Counted from the first letter of the stretch, positions 1 to 6,683 are shown. The stretch is 8,404 bases of DNA from Spirochaetales bacterium (GCA_022771185.1 JALFCJ010000194.1:1-8404), one strand, 5' to 3'. The notes: generated by a model from the sequence alone, not told the origin. Made by a program: numbers and translations.

Positions 1-678
1 AGAAATGATCAGCACAATAAGGAGGAAGAATAGCATTAAGGAGGTTGAAAGAGTACTATAGTCAAGGAATCTGTAATTACCTTTTTCTGTCTCTTTCTTC
101 CTATTCTTTCTACACCTCAAGGTCCACATAAAAGCTTTGATAGAAAGAACAATAGAAAAAGTAAGAAGCACTAAAAAGGCTAGATATGAGAATAAATAAG
201 AGAGGGATGTGATGAGATTAATCTTATCGAAGAAGAGAAGAATTATTGCAGCCACTAAATAGAGAGTATTAAGGATCAAGTTTGATATCGCCTTCCTTCC
301 ACTTCTCTTCTCTGCCTTTTTTATCTCATCATCCTCTGTGAGAGGAAAGAAAGAAGTAGGCTTCTCTTCATAAAGAAAAGCGTGACGCCTTGAGTCGACG
401 ATATTCTCTGCTTTCGATACTCCTATCTGATCCCAGCCTTTTTTTCTCAGGTACGGCAATTCCCTTCCAAGCTGCACTTCCGTAGAGCTTTCAGGTCCAC
501 GAGAGAAGAAAGTATAAGCGCAGATACGCTTTCCTTCATATGGTTTTTCTATAAATGTAAACCTATTACCATTATTCTTTATCAGCCACCAGCCTTTTTC
601 TGCTTCCTTTTGAAGGAAATGAGAGAGCTCTTCATCTGTATGGCGTGTAAGGAGTATGAATTTTGTCTTCTTTCTCAA
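1..678 (-). CDS. DUF2812-like membrane protein, 3' end outside window
   Basis: I translated this by hand from the minus strand: 226 codons with no stop, running off the left edge, so the C-terminus is missing. The start is a TTG at 678, preceded in frame by a TAG, with an AAGGA ribosome site seven bases upstream; the only internal ATG is codon 184. Residues 1-115 are soluble and resemble DUF2812: a Glu-Glu-Leu then Ala-Glu-Lys-Gly-Trp-Trp segment (about 16-31), an aromatic strand around 40-42, and a Lys-Lys-Gly-Trp-Asp segment (79-83). A charged stretch (115-129) leads to hydrophobic segments at about 131-150, 157-182 and 209-226, which look membrane-spanning. The function of the family is unknown to me; members often sit beside PadR-type regulators, but none is visible here. 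The gene starts 46 bases after the oppF stop on the same strand, so read-through from the importer operon is possible, but a shared function is not implied. The family call is from pattern memory. Confidence 0.72.
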   Translation of the reverse strand, partial: MRKKTKFILLTRHTDEELSHFLQKEAEKGWWLIKNNGNRFTFIEKPYEGKRICAYTFFSRGPESSTEVQLGRELPYLRKKGWDQIGVSKAENIVDSRRHAFLYEEKPTSFFPLTEDDEIKKAEKRSGRKAISNLILNTLYLVAAIILLFFDKINLITSLSYLFSYLAFLVLLTFSIVLSIKAFMWTLRCRKNRKKETEKGNYRFLDYSTLSTSLMLFFLLIVLIIS

Positions 679-690
679 CTATTAATCCTT

Positions 691-716
691 TGAAGGGGAC
701 CTCAAAGTCCCCTTCA
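691..716 (-). promoter_or_regulatory. Intercistronic hairpin after oppF
   Basis: This is a perfect 10-bp inverted repeat (691-700 with 707-716) around a 6-base loop. The GC-rich stem would form in RNA from either strand. Neither side is followed by a run of U, so it is not a standard intrinsic terminator. On the minus strand it lies between the oppF stop (725) and the ribosome site of the DUF2812-like gene (about 686-690), which abuts the stem. It could weaken read-through, protect the 3' end of the operon mRNA, or influence initiation at the TTG start. The structure is seen directly; the role is inferred. Confidence 0.6.
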
Positions 717-724
717 ACAAATGA

Positions 725-1699
725 TTAGACTTCGAAACCCAGTTCCTTCTGTTTCAATGGACATGCTACAAAATGATCGGGCTTAACTTCAATGAGTTTT
801 GGAACAGAAGACATACAGATGCTCTTATCGCAGTAGAGACAGCGCTTAGCAAATCTGCACTCTTCAGGTGGCTCAATTGGGCTTGTTATTTCACCCACAA
901 GCTTTACTCTTTCTCTCTTGTGTCCTAGTTCCGGAATTGGGATGGCAGATAGAAGTGCCTGAGTATATGGATGAATTGGATTCTCAAAGAGTTCTTCTGC
1001 CGGAGCCTTCTCTACAATCTGACCCAAGTACATTACAGCTATGTCATCAGAGAAATGGTTGACGACAGAGAGGTCATGAGTAATGAAGATATACGTTAGG
1101 CCAAGCTTATCCTGCAATTCTCCAAGAAGGTTCAATATCTGAGCCTGAATAGAGACATCAAGAGCAGATACAGGCTCGTCACAGATAATCAGCTGTGGCT
1201 CCATTGCCAGGGCTCTTGCTATTCCTATTCTCTGTCTTCTACCGCCATCAAGCTCGTGAGGATATGTATTGATATATCTTTCAGCAAGTCCTACTGTCTC
1301 CATCAGCTCCAACACTCTCTCTTCAATGGCATGCTTACCTTTGAGGATCTTGTTTTCGATAATAGGCTCTGCAATAATCTGGCTCACTGTCTTCTTTGGA
1401 TCTAGAGAAGAGAATGGGTCCTGGAAGATAATCTGCATATCTTTTCTCATATGCCTCATTTCTTTCTTGCTAAGCTTGCTGATATCTTTGCCTTCAAAGA
1501 TGATCTCACCGCTTGTAGGCTCCAAAAGTCTCAAGATTACTCTTCCTGTGGTACTCTTACCACAGCCAGATTCACCGACAAGACCTAATGTCTTTCCTCT
1601 TTCAAGAGTGAAGTTGATATCATCTACGGCATGGAGCATACCACGACCAGTCTTAAAGTATTTCTTAAGGTGTTTTACTTCCAGAATATTATCAGCCAT
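725..1699 (-). CDS. oppF: Peptide ABC importer ATP-binding protein, OppF/DppF type
   Basis: This is one of the two cytoplasmic ATPases that power a peptide-type ABC importer, 324 aa. All nucleotide-binding parts are visible: Walker A GESGCGKST (42-50), Q-loop Gln93, signature Leu-Asp-Gly-Gly-Arg (150-154), Walker B LIICDE with catalytic Glu175, D-loop SALD, and H-loop His208. The C-terminal oligopeptide-transporter extension has HPYT at 243-246 and cysteines at 281, 287, 290, 295 and 313, the spacing seen in DppD/OppF-type ATPases that may carry an iron-sulfur cluster. The signature has Asp where the canonical motif has Ser. I chose the ATG at 1699, which has GGAG eight bases upstream; an in-frame start at 1774 would add 25 residues lying inside oppD that match no ABC domain. 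The gene overlaps the end of oppD by 8 bases, suggesting translational coupling. The true substrate (oligopeptide, dipeptide, nickel or other) cannot be read from the sequence, so dppF is an equally fair name. Confidence 0.95.
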   Translation of the reverse strand: MADNILEVKHLKKYFKTGRGMLHAVDDINFTLERGKTLGLVGESGCGKSTTGRVILRLLEPTSGEIIFEGKDISKLSKKEMRHMRKDMQIIFQDPFSSLDPKKTVSQIIAEPIIENKILKGKHAIEERVLELMETVGLAERYINTYPHELDGGRRQRIGIARALAMEPQLIICDEPVSALDVSIQAQILNLLGELQDKLGLTYIFITHDLSVVNHFSDDIAVMYLGQIVEKAPAEELFENPIHPYTQALLSAIPIPELGHKRERVKLVGEITSPIEPPEECRFAKRCLYCDKSICMSSVPKLIEVKPDHFVACPLKQKELGFEV

Positions 1700-2717
1700 T
1701 ATTCTTTCTCCTATCGATGATGAAATCTGGGTCTTCAGTGTATCTGGAGCAAGCCACCAAATGGGTTCCACCATAATTCTTCAATTCAGGAACAGCCTCC
1801 GAACACTTAGGAGTAGCATAATTGCAACGAGGAGCAAATGCACAACCCTTTGGAAGGTTTGTTGGATCCGGCATTAGACCATGAATAGGTTTCAGCCTGT
1901 TCTGTCTATTTTTGATGTTTGGAAGAGAGTTAAAGAGTCCCTCTGTGTAAGGATGCATTGTTTCTCCAAATACTTCCTCCAAGGAACCTTCTTCTACTAT
2001 GCGTCCTGCATACATTACAGCTACGTCATCGCATACTTCAGCAACGATGCCAAGGTCATGAGTAATCATGATCATAGATGTATTGTATTTTTCCTTAAGG
2101 TTTCCCATTAACTCCAATACCTGAGCCTGAATTGTTACATCCAGTGCAGTAGTCGGTTCGTCAGCAATCAGAAGCTTCGGGTTACAAGCAAGAGCAATGG
2201 CAATGACCACTCTCTGCTTCATTCCGCCTGAGAACTGATGAGGATACTCATTAAGTCTCTGACGTGGGATACCTACCAGTTCAAGCATATCTCCAGCCTT
2301 CTCCATAGCTTCTTCTTTCTTCAAGTGCTCATGGATCATGATGGATTCTGCTATCTGCTCTCCAACAGTGAATACAGGGTTAAGGGCAGTCATAGGATCC
2401 TGGAAGATCATAGAAATCTCTTTTCCTCTGACCTCTTCCAGAGATGTAATGGACATTGTCCTGATATCCTGGCCATCAATTTCAAGTCTATCGCACTCAA
2501 CGACTCCTGGTGGGTCCGGAACCAAGCGGAGCATAGCAAGAGCTGTTGTTGTCTTTCCTGCTCCTGTTTCGCCTACCAGTCCCAATGTCTTCTTGTAACC
2601 AAGCTTCAAATTGACGCCGTTTACAGCATAAACAACGCCATCTTCAGTCTCAAATCTGACTCTTAGATTTTCAATATTAAGAATATCTTTTTCTTCAACC
2701 ATGTTTTTGTCTTCCAT
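1692..2717 (-). CDS. oppD: Peptide ABC importer ATP-binding protein, OppD/DppD type
   Basis: This is the partner ATPase of the importer, 341 aa, expected to pair with OppF under the two permeases. Motifs in order are Walker A GETGAGKTT (49-57), Q-loop Gln106, signature FSGGM (162-166), Walker B LLIADE with Glu187, D-loop TALD, and H-loop His220. The C-terminal extension has HPYT (255-258) and cysteines 292, 298, 305 and 323 (C-x5-C-x6-C-x17-C), the arrangement seen in dipeptide and oligopeptide ATPases. The signature is close to canonical, unlike that of OppF. The ATG at 2717 is preceded by AGGAGG at five bases, and that ribosome site overlaps the oppC stop codon; a second ATG at codon 6 is less well placed. 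The gap to oppC is 9 bases and the end overlaps oppF by 8. Placement within the Opp/Dpp family is secure; the ligand is not known. Confidence 0.95.
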   Translation of the reverse strand: MEDKNMVEEKDILNIENLRVRFETEDGVVYAVNGVNLKLGYKKTLGLVGETGAGKTTTALAMLRLVPDPPGVVECDRLEIDGQDIRTMSITSLEEVRGKEISMIFQDPMTALNPVFTVGEQIAESIMIHEHLKKEEAMEKAGDMLELVGIPRQRLNEYPHQFSGGMKQRVVIAIALACNPKLLIADEPTTALDVTIQAQVLELMGNLKEKYNTSMIMITHDLGIVAEVCDDVAVMYAGRIVEEGSLEEVFGETMHPYTEGLFNSLPNIKNRQNRLKPIHGLMPDPTNLPKGCAFAPRCNYATPKCSEAVPELKNYGGTHLVACSRYTEDPDFIIDRRKNNG

Positions 2718-2726
2718 CTTTTCCTC

Positions 2727-3614
2727 CTAGCGTTTCAACTTCGGATCGAGAGCGTCTCTTAGTCCATCACCAAGAAGGTTGAGGGAAAGGACAGTAATCA
2801 TGATTGCAATACCGGGGAAGAGTGTCATATAGCTATAGTCTCTGATATAGAGTCTGCCCGCACTAAGCATTGATCCCCATTCCGGAGCTGGAGCTGGAAC
2901 ACCAAGGCCCAAGAATGAAAGCTGAGCTGCAGAAATAATGGCTGAACCTACTCTGAGAGTTGCCTGGACAATAATCTGAGAGACACAGTTAGGAATAATA
3001 TGGACACAGACTATCTTCCAGTCTGGCTGGCCAATAGCTTTTGCAGCCTCGATATATTCCTCATCCTTTACAACAAGGACGGCAGCTCTTGCAACACGTA
3101 CAAACGGAGCTGTACTTGCGATACCTACGGCAATCATCAAGTTGAGAGTACTTTTTCCAAGACTGGAAACAACTGCAATAGCCATAAGAACTGAAGGGAT
3201 AGATGAGAAGATATCACAGATTCTCATTACAATATTTTCAAATGCTCCGCCGATATATCCAGCTGCTGCTCCCAAAGCTGTTCCTATTACAAGAGCAATA
3301 AGAACGGCAACCATACCAACAGCCAAAGAGTATCTTGCACCATAAACTATACGGGCGAAAATATCACGACCAAGGTCATCGGTTCCACAGATATGCTTCA
3401 GTGACGGCCACTGCATTCTCTCTCTTACATTCATGCCGATTACATCTGTGTTGTAATCGTAGATAAGTGGAGCGATGAGCGCCCCGATAATTATACACAA
3501 GAGAAGAATAAGGCCGATGATAGCACCCTTATTCTTTCTCAGCTGGTGCCAAATCATAGAGAAGGAGCTTCTCTTTTTATAGAGCTGGCTGGTCATTTTC
3601 TTTTTGTCTTCCAT
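2727..3614 (-). CDS. oppC: Peptide ABC importer inner-membrane permease, OppC/DppC type
   Basis: This is the second membrane subunit of the importer, 295 aa, a typical length for the family. After a basic cytoplasmic N-terminus (about 1-28) come hydrophobic segments at roughly 30-50, 94-120, 136-180 (probably two), 211-235 and 262-282. A short loop holds the family's HICGTDDLGRDIFARI stretch (74-89). The coupling helix that contacts the ATPases is the EAA loop, Glu-Ala-Ala-Lys-Ala-Ile-Gly starting at Glu189. The C-terminus (Gly-Leu-Arg-Asp-Ala-Leu-Asp-Pro) is standard for OppC. The ATG at 3614 has AAGGAGGAG just upstream, overlapping the oppB stop codon; the intergenic gap is 11 bases. The first 14 bases of the gene are identical to those of oppD. 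It should pair with OppB to form the channel. The name dppC would fit equally well. Confidence 0.95.
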   Translation of the reverse strand: MEDKKKMTSQLYKKRSSFSMIWHQLRKNKGAIIGLILLLCIIIGALIAPLIYDYNTDVIGMNVRERMQWPSLKHICGTDDLGRDIFARIVYGARYSLAVGMVAVLIALVIGTALGAAAGYIGGAFENIVMRICDIFSSIPSVLMAIAVVSSLGKSTLNLMIAVGIASTAPFVRVARAAVLVVKDEEYIEAAKAIGQPDWKIVCVHIIPNCVSQIIVQATLRVGSAIISAAQLSFLGLGVPAPAPEWGSMLSAGRLYIRDYSYMTLFPGIAIMITVLSLNLLGDGLRDALDPKLKR

Positions 3615-3625
3615 ACCACTCCTCC

Positions 3626-4555
3626 TTATTTTGTGTACTGAGCCTTAATTCTCGGGTCTACATATGCATAAACTATATCAACAACAAGGTTTACGATAGT
3701 TACAAGCATAGTAGTCATGATCAAAGCTCCTGTAACTGTAGGAATATCTCTCTGGTCGATGGCGTCGACTACAAGTCTGCCGACTCCAGGCCAAGCAAAG
3801 ACGGTCTCTGCCAATACAGATCCACCAAGAACGTTAGAGAACTGAACGCCGAAGATAGTGATGATAGGTATCAAAGCGTTTCTGAGAGCATGATGATAAA
3901 CAACTTTTCTCTCTGAAACACCCTTTGCCCTGGCAGTTCTCAAATAGTCCTGTCTCAAGACATCAAGCATTGAAGAACGTGTTGTTCTTGTCAGTAGTGC
4001 AGCCAAGCCTACACCTACTGTTACAGCAGGGAGAACTACACTTCTAAATCCTTCCGCTCCTCCACTTGGGAACCAACCAAGCTTGAGAGAGAACAGAAGC
4101 ATCAACAAGAGCCCAAGCCAGAAGTTAGGCATAGATAGGCCTAGAAGGGCCAAGATCATAGCCAGTGTATCTTTCCATGAGTTCTGGTTGACGGCAGCTA
4201 CTATTCCAAGCGGAACAGAGATTATTACTGCAACAAACATTGCAAGGGAAGCAAGTTTTAGTGTATTAGGAAGTCTCTGCATATAGAGCTGCATTACATC
4301 CATCTTACTTACGTAAGACGTGCCCAGATCGCCTCTTAGCAAATTGAGGATGTATCTAAAATATCTTTCTATTAAGGAACCATTGAGTCCCATCTCTTCT
4401 CTGAGAGCCTCAAGCTGTTCCTCTGTAGCATCTGGTCCAGCCACCTGATAGACTGGGTCACCTTCTGCTACATTCATAATTGCAAAGATTATAAATGCTA
4501 CTCCCAGCAGTACCGGAATAAGCATCAGCAATCTCTTAATAATATAACGGTGCAT
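3626..4555 (-). CDS. oppB: Peptide ABC importer inner-membrane permease, OppB/DppB type
   Basis: This is the first membrane subunit of the importer, 309 aa. It begins with the family's typical Arg/Lys-bordered first membrane helix (about 8-28), then a periplasmic region (30-95) holding the conserved Arg-Gly-Asp-Leu-Gly-Thr-Ser stretch near 74-80. Further hydrophobic segments lie at roughly 99-123, 130-157, 171-188, 226-246 and 275-298. The EAA-type coupling loop is at about 202-228: Asp-Tyr-Leu-Arg-Thr-Ala-Arg-Ala-Lys-Gly followed by HALRNALIP. The C-terminal Tyr-Val-Asp-Pro-Arg-Ile is also typical. The ATG at 4555 has CAGGAG five bases upstream. The gene follows the binding-protein gene after an 83-base gap with a strong hairpin and precedes oppC by 11 bases. 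Residues give no clear indication of ligand class, so dppB is an equally acceptable label. Confidence 0.95.
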   Translation of the reverse strand: MHRYIIKRLLMLIPVLLGVAFIIFAIMNVAEGDPVYQVAGPDATEEQLEALREEMGLNGSLIERYFRYILNLLRGDLGTSYVSKMDVMQLYMQRLPNTLKLASLAMFVAVIISVPLGIVAAVNQNSWKDTLAMILALLGLSMPNFWLGLLLMLLFSLKLGWFPSGGAEGFRSVVLPAVTVGVGLAALLTRTTRSSMLDVLRQDYLRTARAKGVSERKVVYHHALRNALIPIITIFGVQFSNVLGGSVLAETVFAWPGVGRLVVDAIDQRDIPTVTGALIMTTMLVTIVNLVVDIVYAYVDPRIKAQYTK

Positions 4556-4593
4556 CGTATCTCCTGATTAGAAGTTTGCGTTAATTCAATATA

Positions 4594-4619
4594 TGGCAGG
4601 GTGCAAAAACACCCTGCCA
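4594..4619 (-). promoter_or_regulatory. Intercistronic hairpin between binding protein and oppB
   Basis: This is a perfect 10-bp GC-rich inverted repeat (4594-4603 with 4610-4619) around a 6-base loop that reads UUUUUG on the minus-strand transcript. It lies 20 bases past the binding-protein stop and 38 bases before the oppB start. No U-run follows the stem. Such hairpins between a binding-protein gene and its permeases are known (for example in malE-malF) to stabilise the upstream message and reduce read-through, giving more binding protein than membrane subunits. That role is inferred here. Confidence 0.65.
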
Positions 4620-4638
4620 GTCAATAGTAATTGGATTA

Positions 4639-6267
4639 TCAGTCTGCAAGAGCGATATATCTGAAGTCATGCTTTGCATCTGGCTTCCAAATTGCACCGA
4701 CAAGACCCTTCTTAGCTCCGATGTTGATATAAGATGTACAGATAGGAACGAGAGGACAGATCTCATCAAGGTAATTCTCGATTGCATAGTAGTCCTGCTC
4801 TCTCTTTGCGCTGTCTGTCTCGACGAGAGCTTCGTCAAGCATTGCGTTGAAAGTAGCATCCTTCATGTTACATCTGTTGGAACCGTTCTTCTTAAGTGTT
4901 CCGTCAGCCTGTACTGTAGAACCATGCTGGTTGCGGAGAGTGTAGTCTGTTCCAAGATCATCTGTGAACTGATAGAGAGCGAGTTCATAGTCAAGTGCTG
5001 CATCGTTGAGCTTACCCTTGAGAGCTGCTGTCTCCATTTCTTCGAGGACGATGTTGATACCGATCTGAGCACATGCGTTCTGGAAAATAAGAGCTGCTGT
5101 CTTCTTGAATTCCTTATCGACCATGATATGGAATGTCAACTCGCCTGGCTTGTAACCGGAGAGAGCAAGTTCTTCTTTTGCCTTGGCCAAGTCATACTCA
5201 TAAACGTGGATATTTGGATTAAGACCAAACTGGCCGCGGTTGATGTAGTTGTTGTGTACAGTAGCAAGTCCGTCATAAGCTGCGTATACGATGGATTCCT
5301 TATCCATAGCATAAGCAAGAGCCTTTCTTACGTGTACGTTGTCCAAGCCCTTCTTCTCCATCTGCATAGGCATATAGAGCATAACGACGTTTGGAGTCTG
5401 GATAAGGTCGAGCTTAGCATCAGACTTAATTCTCTCGAGGTCTGTTGTGCTTGGGTCGATACATACGTCGATCTCACCTGTCTGGAGAGCGATAAGACGA
5501 GTAGAAGCTTCCTTATAGAGTTTCATGACGATTCTTCTAGTTGGAGCTGCACCATCTCTATATCCGTCATAGCGGACAAATGAACAATGTGATCCAGGAA
5601 CCCATTCTTCAAGAGAGAACATACCTGAACCAAGTCTTGGTCCATTAGTAGGATCCTTTTCACAAGCAGCCTTGGACATGATAGACATACCACCATGAGC
5701 CATGAGAGTAAGCCAGTCCTGGTTAGCTTTCTTGAGTGTAACTCTTAAATGTGTGCTGTCGATGACTTCTGTTGAGATGACATCTGCCACTTTCTGAGCT
5801 GCGAAAGAAGATTCCTTCGCCTTGTCATATGTATATTTTACATCTTCAGCTGTGAGAGGAGTTCCATCTGTGAATGTAGCACCTTCAGCGATTGTAAAGT
5901 CATAGACACATCCGTCTGCTGATACTGTCCACTCTGTAGCGAGAGCTGGAATAACCTTTCCTGTATCAGGATCGATATTGACGAGTCTTTCGTGTGTCAA
6001 ATAGAAGACCATCATGTTGGCATCTGTGTTAGATCCCTGAGGATTGAGGTTATTGACGTCGTTTGCAATACCTATGATTACAGTATCTTTATAATTGACG
6101 TTTTCCTGAACTTCAGCAGATTTTACGTTTCCACTACTTGTTACAGTTCCAGCAGATTCAATAGCAGGAGCTGCTACTGGTTCTGATGTTGATTCTTTTC
6201 CGCCACCAGCATAAAGGCCAGCGATGACCAATGTAATGATCATGACAAGCGACAACAATTTTTTCAT
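4639..6267 (-). CDS. Extracytoplasmic substrate-binding protein, peptide/nickel family 5
   Basis: This is the ligand receptor of the importer, 542 aa, the usual size for family 5 solute-binding proteins. A signal peptide (Met1-Lys2-Lys3, hydrophobic 4-19) ends in Leu-Tyr-Ala-Gly-Gly-Gly-Lys-Glu (18-25); there is no lipobox cysteine, so cleavage by signal peptidase I after Ala20 is more likely than lipidation. A linker rich in Ser, Ala, Val and Glu follows (about 25-60). The mature domain shows family hallmarks: the Asn-Leu-Asn-Pro segment near 73-76, Ile-Pro-Ala-Leu-Ala-Thr-Glu-Trp near 106-113, and Phe-Thr-Asp-Gly-Thr-Pro-Leu-Thr-Ala-Glu-Asp-Val near 132-143. A later Gly-Ser-Gly-Met-Phe with a downstream Gly-Tyr-Arg-Asp-Gly corresponds to the family's GTGP...YW.G region. 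The ATG at 6267 has GGGAGG close upstream; an in-frame GTG at 6321 would place 18 extra residues before the signal peptide and was rejected. It is the first gene of the operon. The ligand could be oligopeptide, dipeptide or another small solute. Confidence 0.93.
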   Translation of the reverse strand: MKKLLSLVMIITLVIAGLYAGGGKESTSEPVAAPAIESAGTVTSSGNVKSAEVQENVNYKDTVIIGIANDVNNLNPQGSNTDANMMVFYLTHERLVNIDPDTGKVIPALATEWTVSADGCVYDFTIAEGATFTDGTPLTAEDVKYTYDKAKESSFAAQKVADVISTEVIDSTHLRVTLKKANQDWLTLMAHGGMSIMSKAACEKDPTNGPRLGSGMFSLEEWVPGSHCSFVRYDGYRDGAAPTRRIVMKLYKEASTRLIALQTGEIDVCIDPSTTDLERIKSDAKLDLIQTPNVVMLYMPMQMEKKGLDNVHVRKALAYAMDKESIVYAAYDGLATVHNNYINRGQFGLNPNIHVYEYDLAKAKEELALSGYKPGELTFHIMVDKEFKKTAALIFQNACAQIGINIVLEEMETAALKGKLNDAALDYELALYQFTDDLGTDYTLRNQHGSTVQADGTLKKNGSNRCNMKDATFNAMLDEALVETDSAKREQDYYAIENYLDEICPLVPICTSYINIGAKKGLVGAIWKPDAKHDFRYIALAD

Positions 6268-6329
6268 TTTTTTCCTCCCGAAGAAAAAATGAGGATAAGA
6301 TCCCTCTACAAACGTTAACACGTAACAAT

Positions 6330-6385
6330 AAATTTATAAAGAAAAAAAATTATAAAACTTTGAACAAGTGTTTTACTCTAGTAAT
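6330..6385 (-). promoter_or_regulatory. Probable promoter region of the importer operon
   Basis: The minus strand upstream of the binding-protein gene is extremely AT-rich and contains an exact TATAAT (6354-6349) inside a T-rich tract, about 80 bases before the start codon. No good -35 hexamer lies 16-18 bases further upstream, so the call rests on the -10 match, the base composition and the position. Just downstream (about 6312-6323) is ACGT-N4-ACGT, which could be part of an operator, but it is short. Confidence 0.25.
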
Positions 6386-6387
6386 AT

Positions 6388-6410
6388 TTATTTCTATTAA
6401 AAAGAAATAA
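6388..6410. repeat. Small AT-rich inverted repeat
   Basis: Perfect 8-bp arms, TTATTTCT at 6388-6395 and AGAAATAA at 6403-6410, flank a 7-base spacer. The position upstream of the possible operon promoter would suit an operator. In DNA this AT-rich, such a repeat could arise by chance. Confidence 0.4.
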
Positions 6411-6560
6411 CATAAAAACAAAATGTTTAGTATTTTTCTCTTTCTTTATTATTATTTTTAAGAACTAATCATTAAGCGGCTCATAATTACACCAAAAGAG
6501 TATTCGTAATGAATCCGAACACTTTATTATATAGAACTATCCCAACCAGTGAGACTATAT
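6411..6560. other. Intergenic DNA with no recognised gene
   Basis: This is part of the 383-base gene-free stretch 6268-6650. I see no open frame with a ribosome site, no tRNA-like T-arm and no gene remnant that I recognise. The left half is very AT-rich; base composition becomes more even towards 6560. An octamer GACTATAT at 6553-6560 occurs twice more in the leader of the insertion sequence (inverted at 6699-6706, direct at 6726-6733). Any plus-strand transcript ending at the terminator that follows would come from here. Confidence 0.5.
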
Positions 6561-6595
6561 AAAAGCCTGCATTTTTCGTCATGTGGGCTTTTTTT
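6561..6595 (+). terminator. Intrinsic terminator, plus strand, no gene upstream
   Basis: The arm 6561-6572 pairs with 6581-6592 over 12 positions, including two G-U pairs, around an 8-base loop. The right side continues into a T-run ending at 6595, seven T in all. On the minus strand the two wobbles become A-C mismatches and the tail is weaker, so plus-strand termination is favoured. It could end a small RNA transcribed from the preceding AT-rich region or act as an insulator near the insertion sequence. Confidence 0.7.
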
Positions 6596-6650
6596 GAACC
6601 TGCGGATGCGTAAAGCACGCCTATTGCCCGCTGTCTTCTGCTCTTTTCAG

Positions 6651-6669
6651 CCTGTAGCCCCGGAAAAAT
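6651..6669 (+). repeat. Putative left terminal inverted repeat of the IS
   Basis: CCTGTAG, six spacer bases, then AAAAAT; it matches the complement of 8381-8360 (CCTGTAG, nine bases, AAAAAT) with a 3-base length difference. Outside it, the left TTCAG and right complement TTCA also agree, so the repeat could extend outward. No published end sequence was available for comparison. Confidence 0.4.
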
Positions 6670-6683
6670 GTCGACATTTTCCG
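6661..6683. repeat. Palindrome inside the IS left end
   Basis: A 16-bp perfect palindrome (6665-6680, centred on GTCGAC) extends to CGG...CCG with one extra A on the left side. It sits about ten bases inside the putative left tip and has no counterpart at the right end. It could be a binding site for the transposase or a regulator, or form a hairpin in transcripts entering from outside. Confidence 0.6.

Noticed and set aside
1700..1774. Upstream start at 1774 for oppF
   Set aside because: The extra 25 residues lie within oppD and match nothing in the family; the ATG at 1699 has its own ribosome site.
4669..5583. 304-codon open frame on the plus strand opposite the binding-protein gene
   Set aside because: It is antisense to a well-supported gene, its product is Cys/Ser/Leu-rich with no recognisable domain, and I see no ribosome site. 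It reflects codon use on the other strand.
6268..6321. GTG start at 6321 extending the binding protein by 18 residues
   Set aside because: The extension would precede a normal signal peptide, and the ATG at 6267 has a strong GGGAGG site.
6480..6560. Possible tRNA or gene remnant before the terminator
   Set aside because: No T-arm, acceptor stem or anticodon arm can be folded, and no frame shows a recognisable protein.
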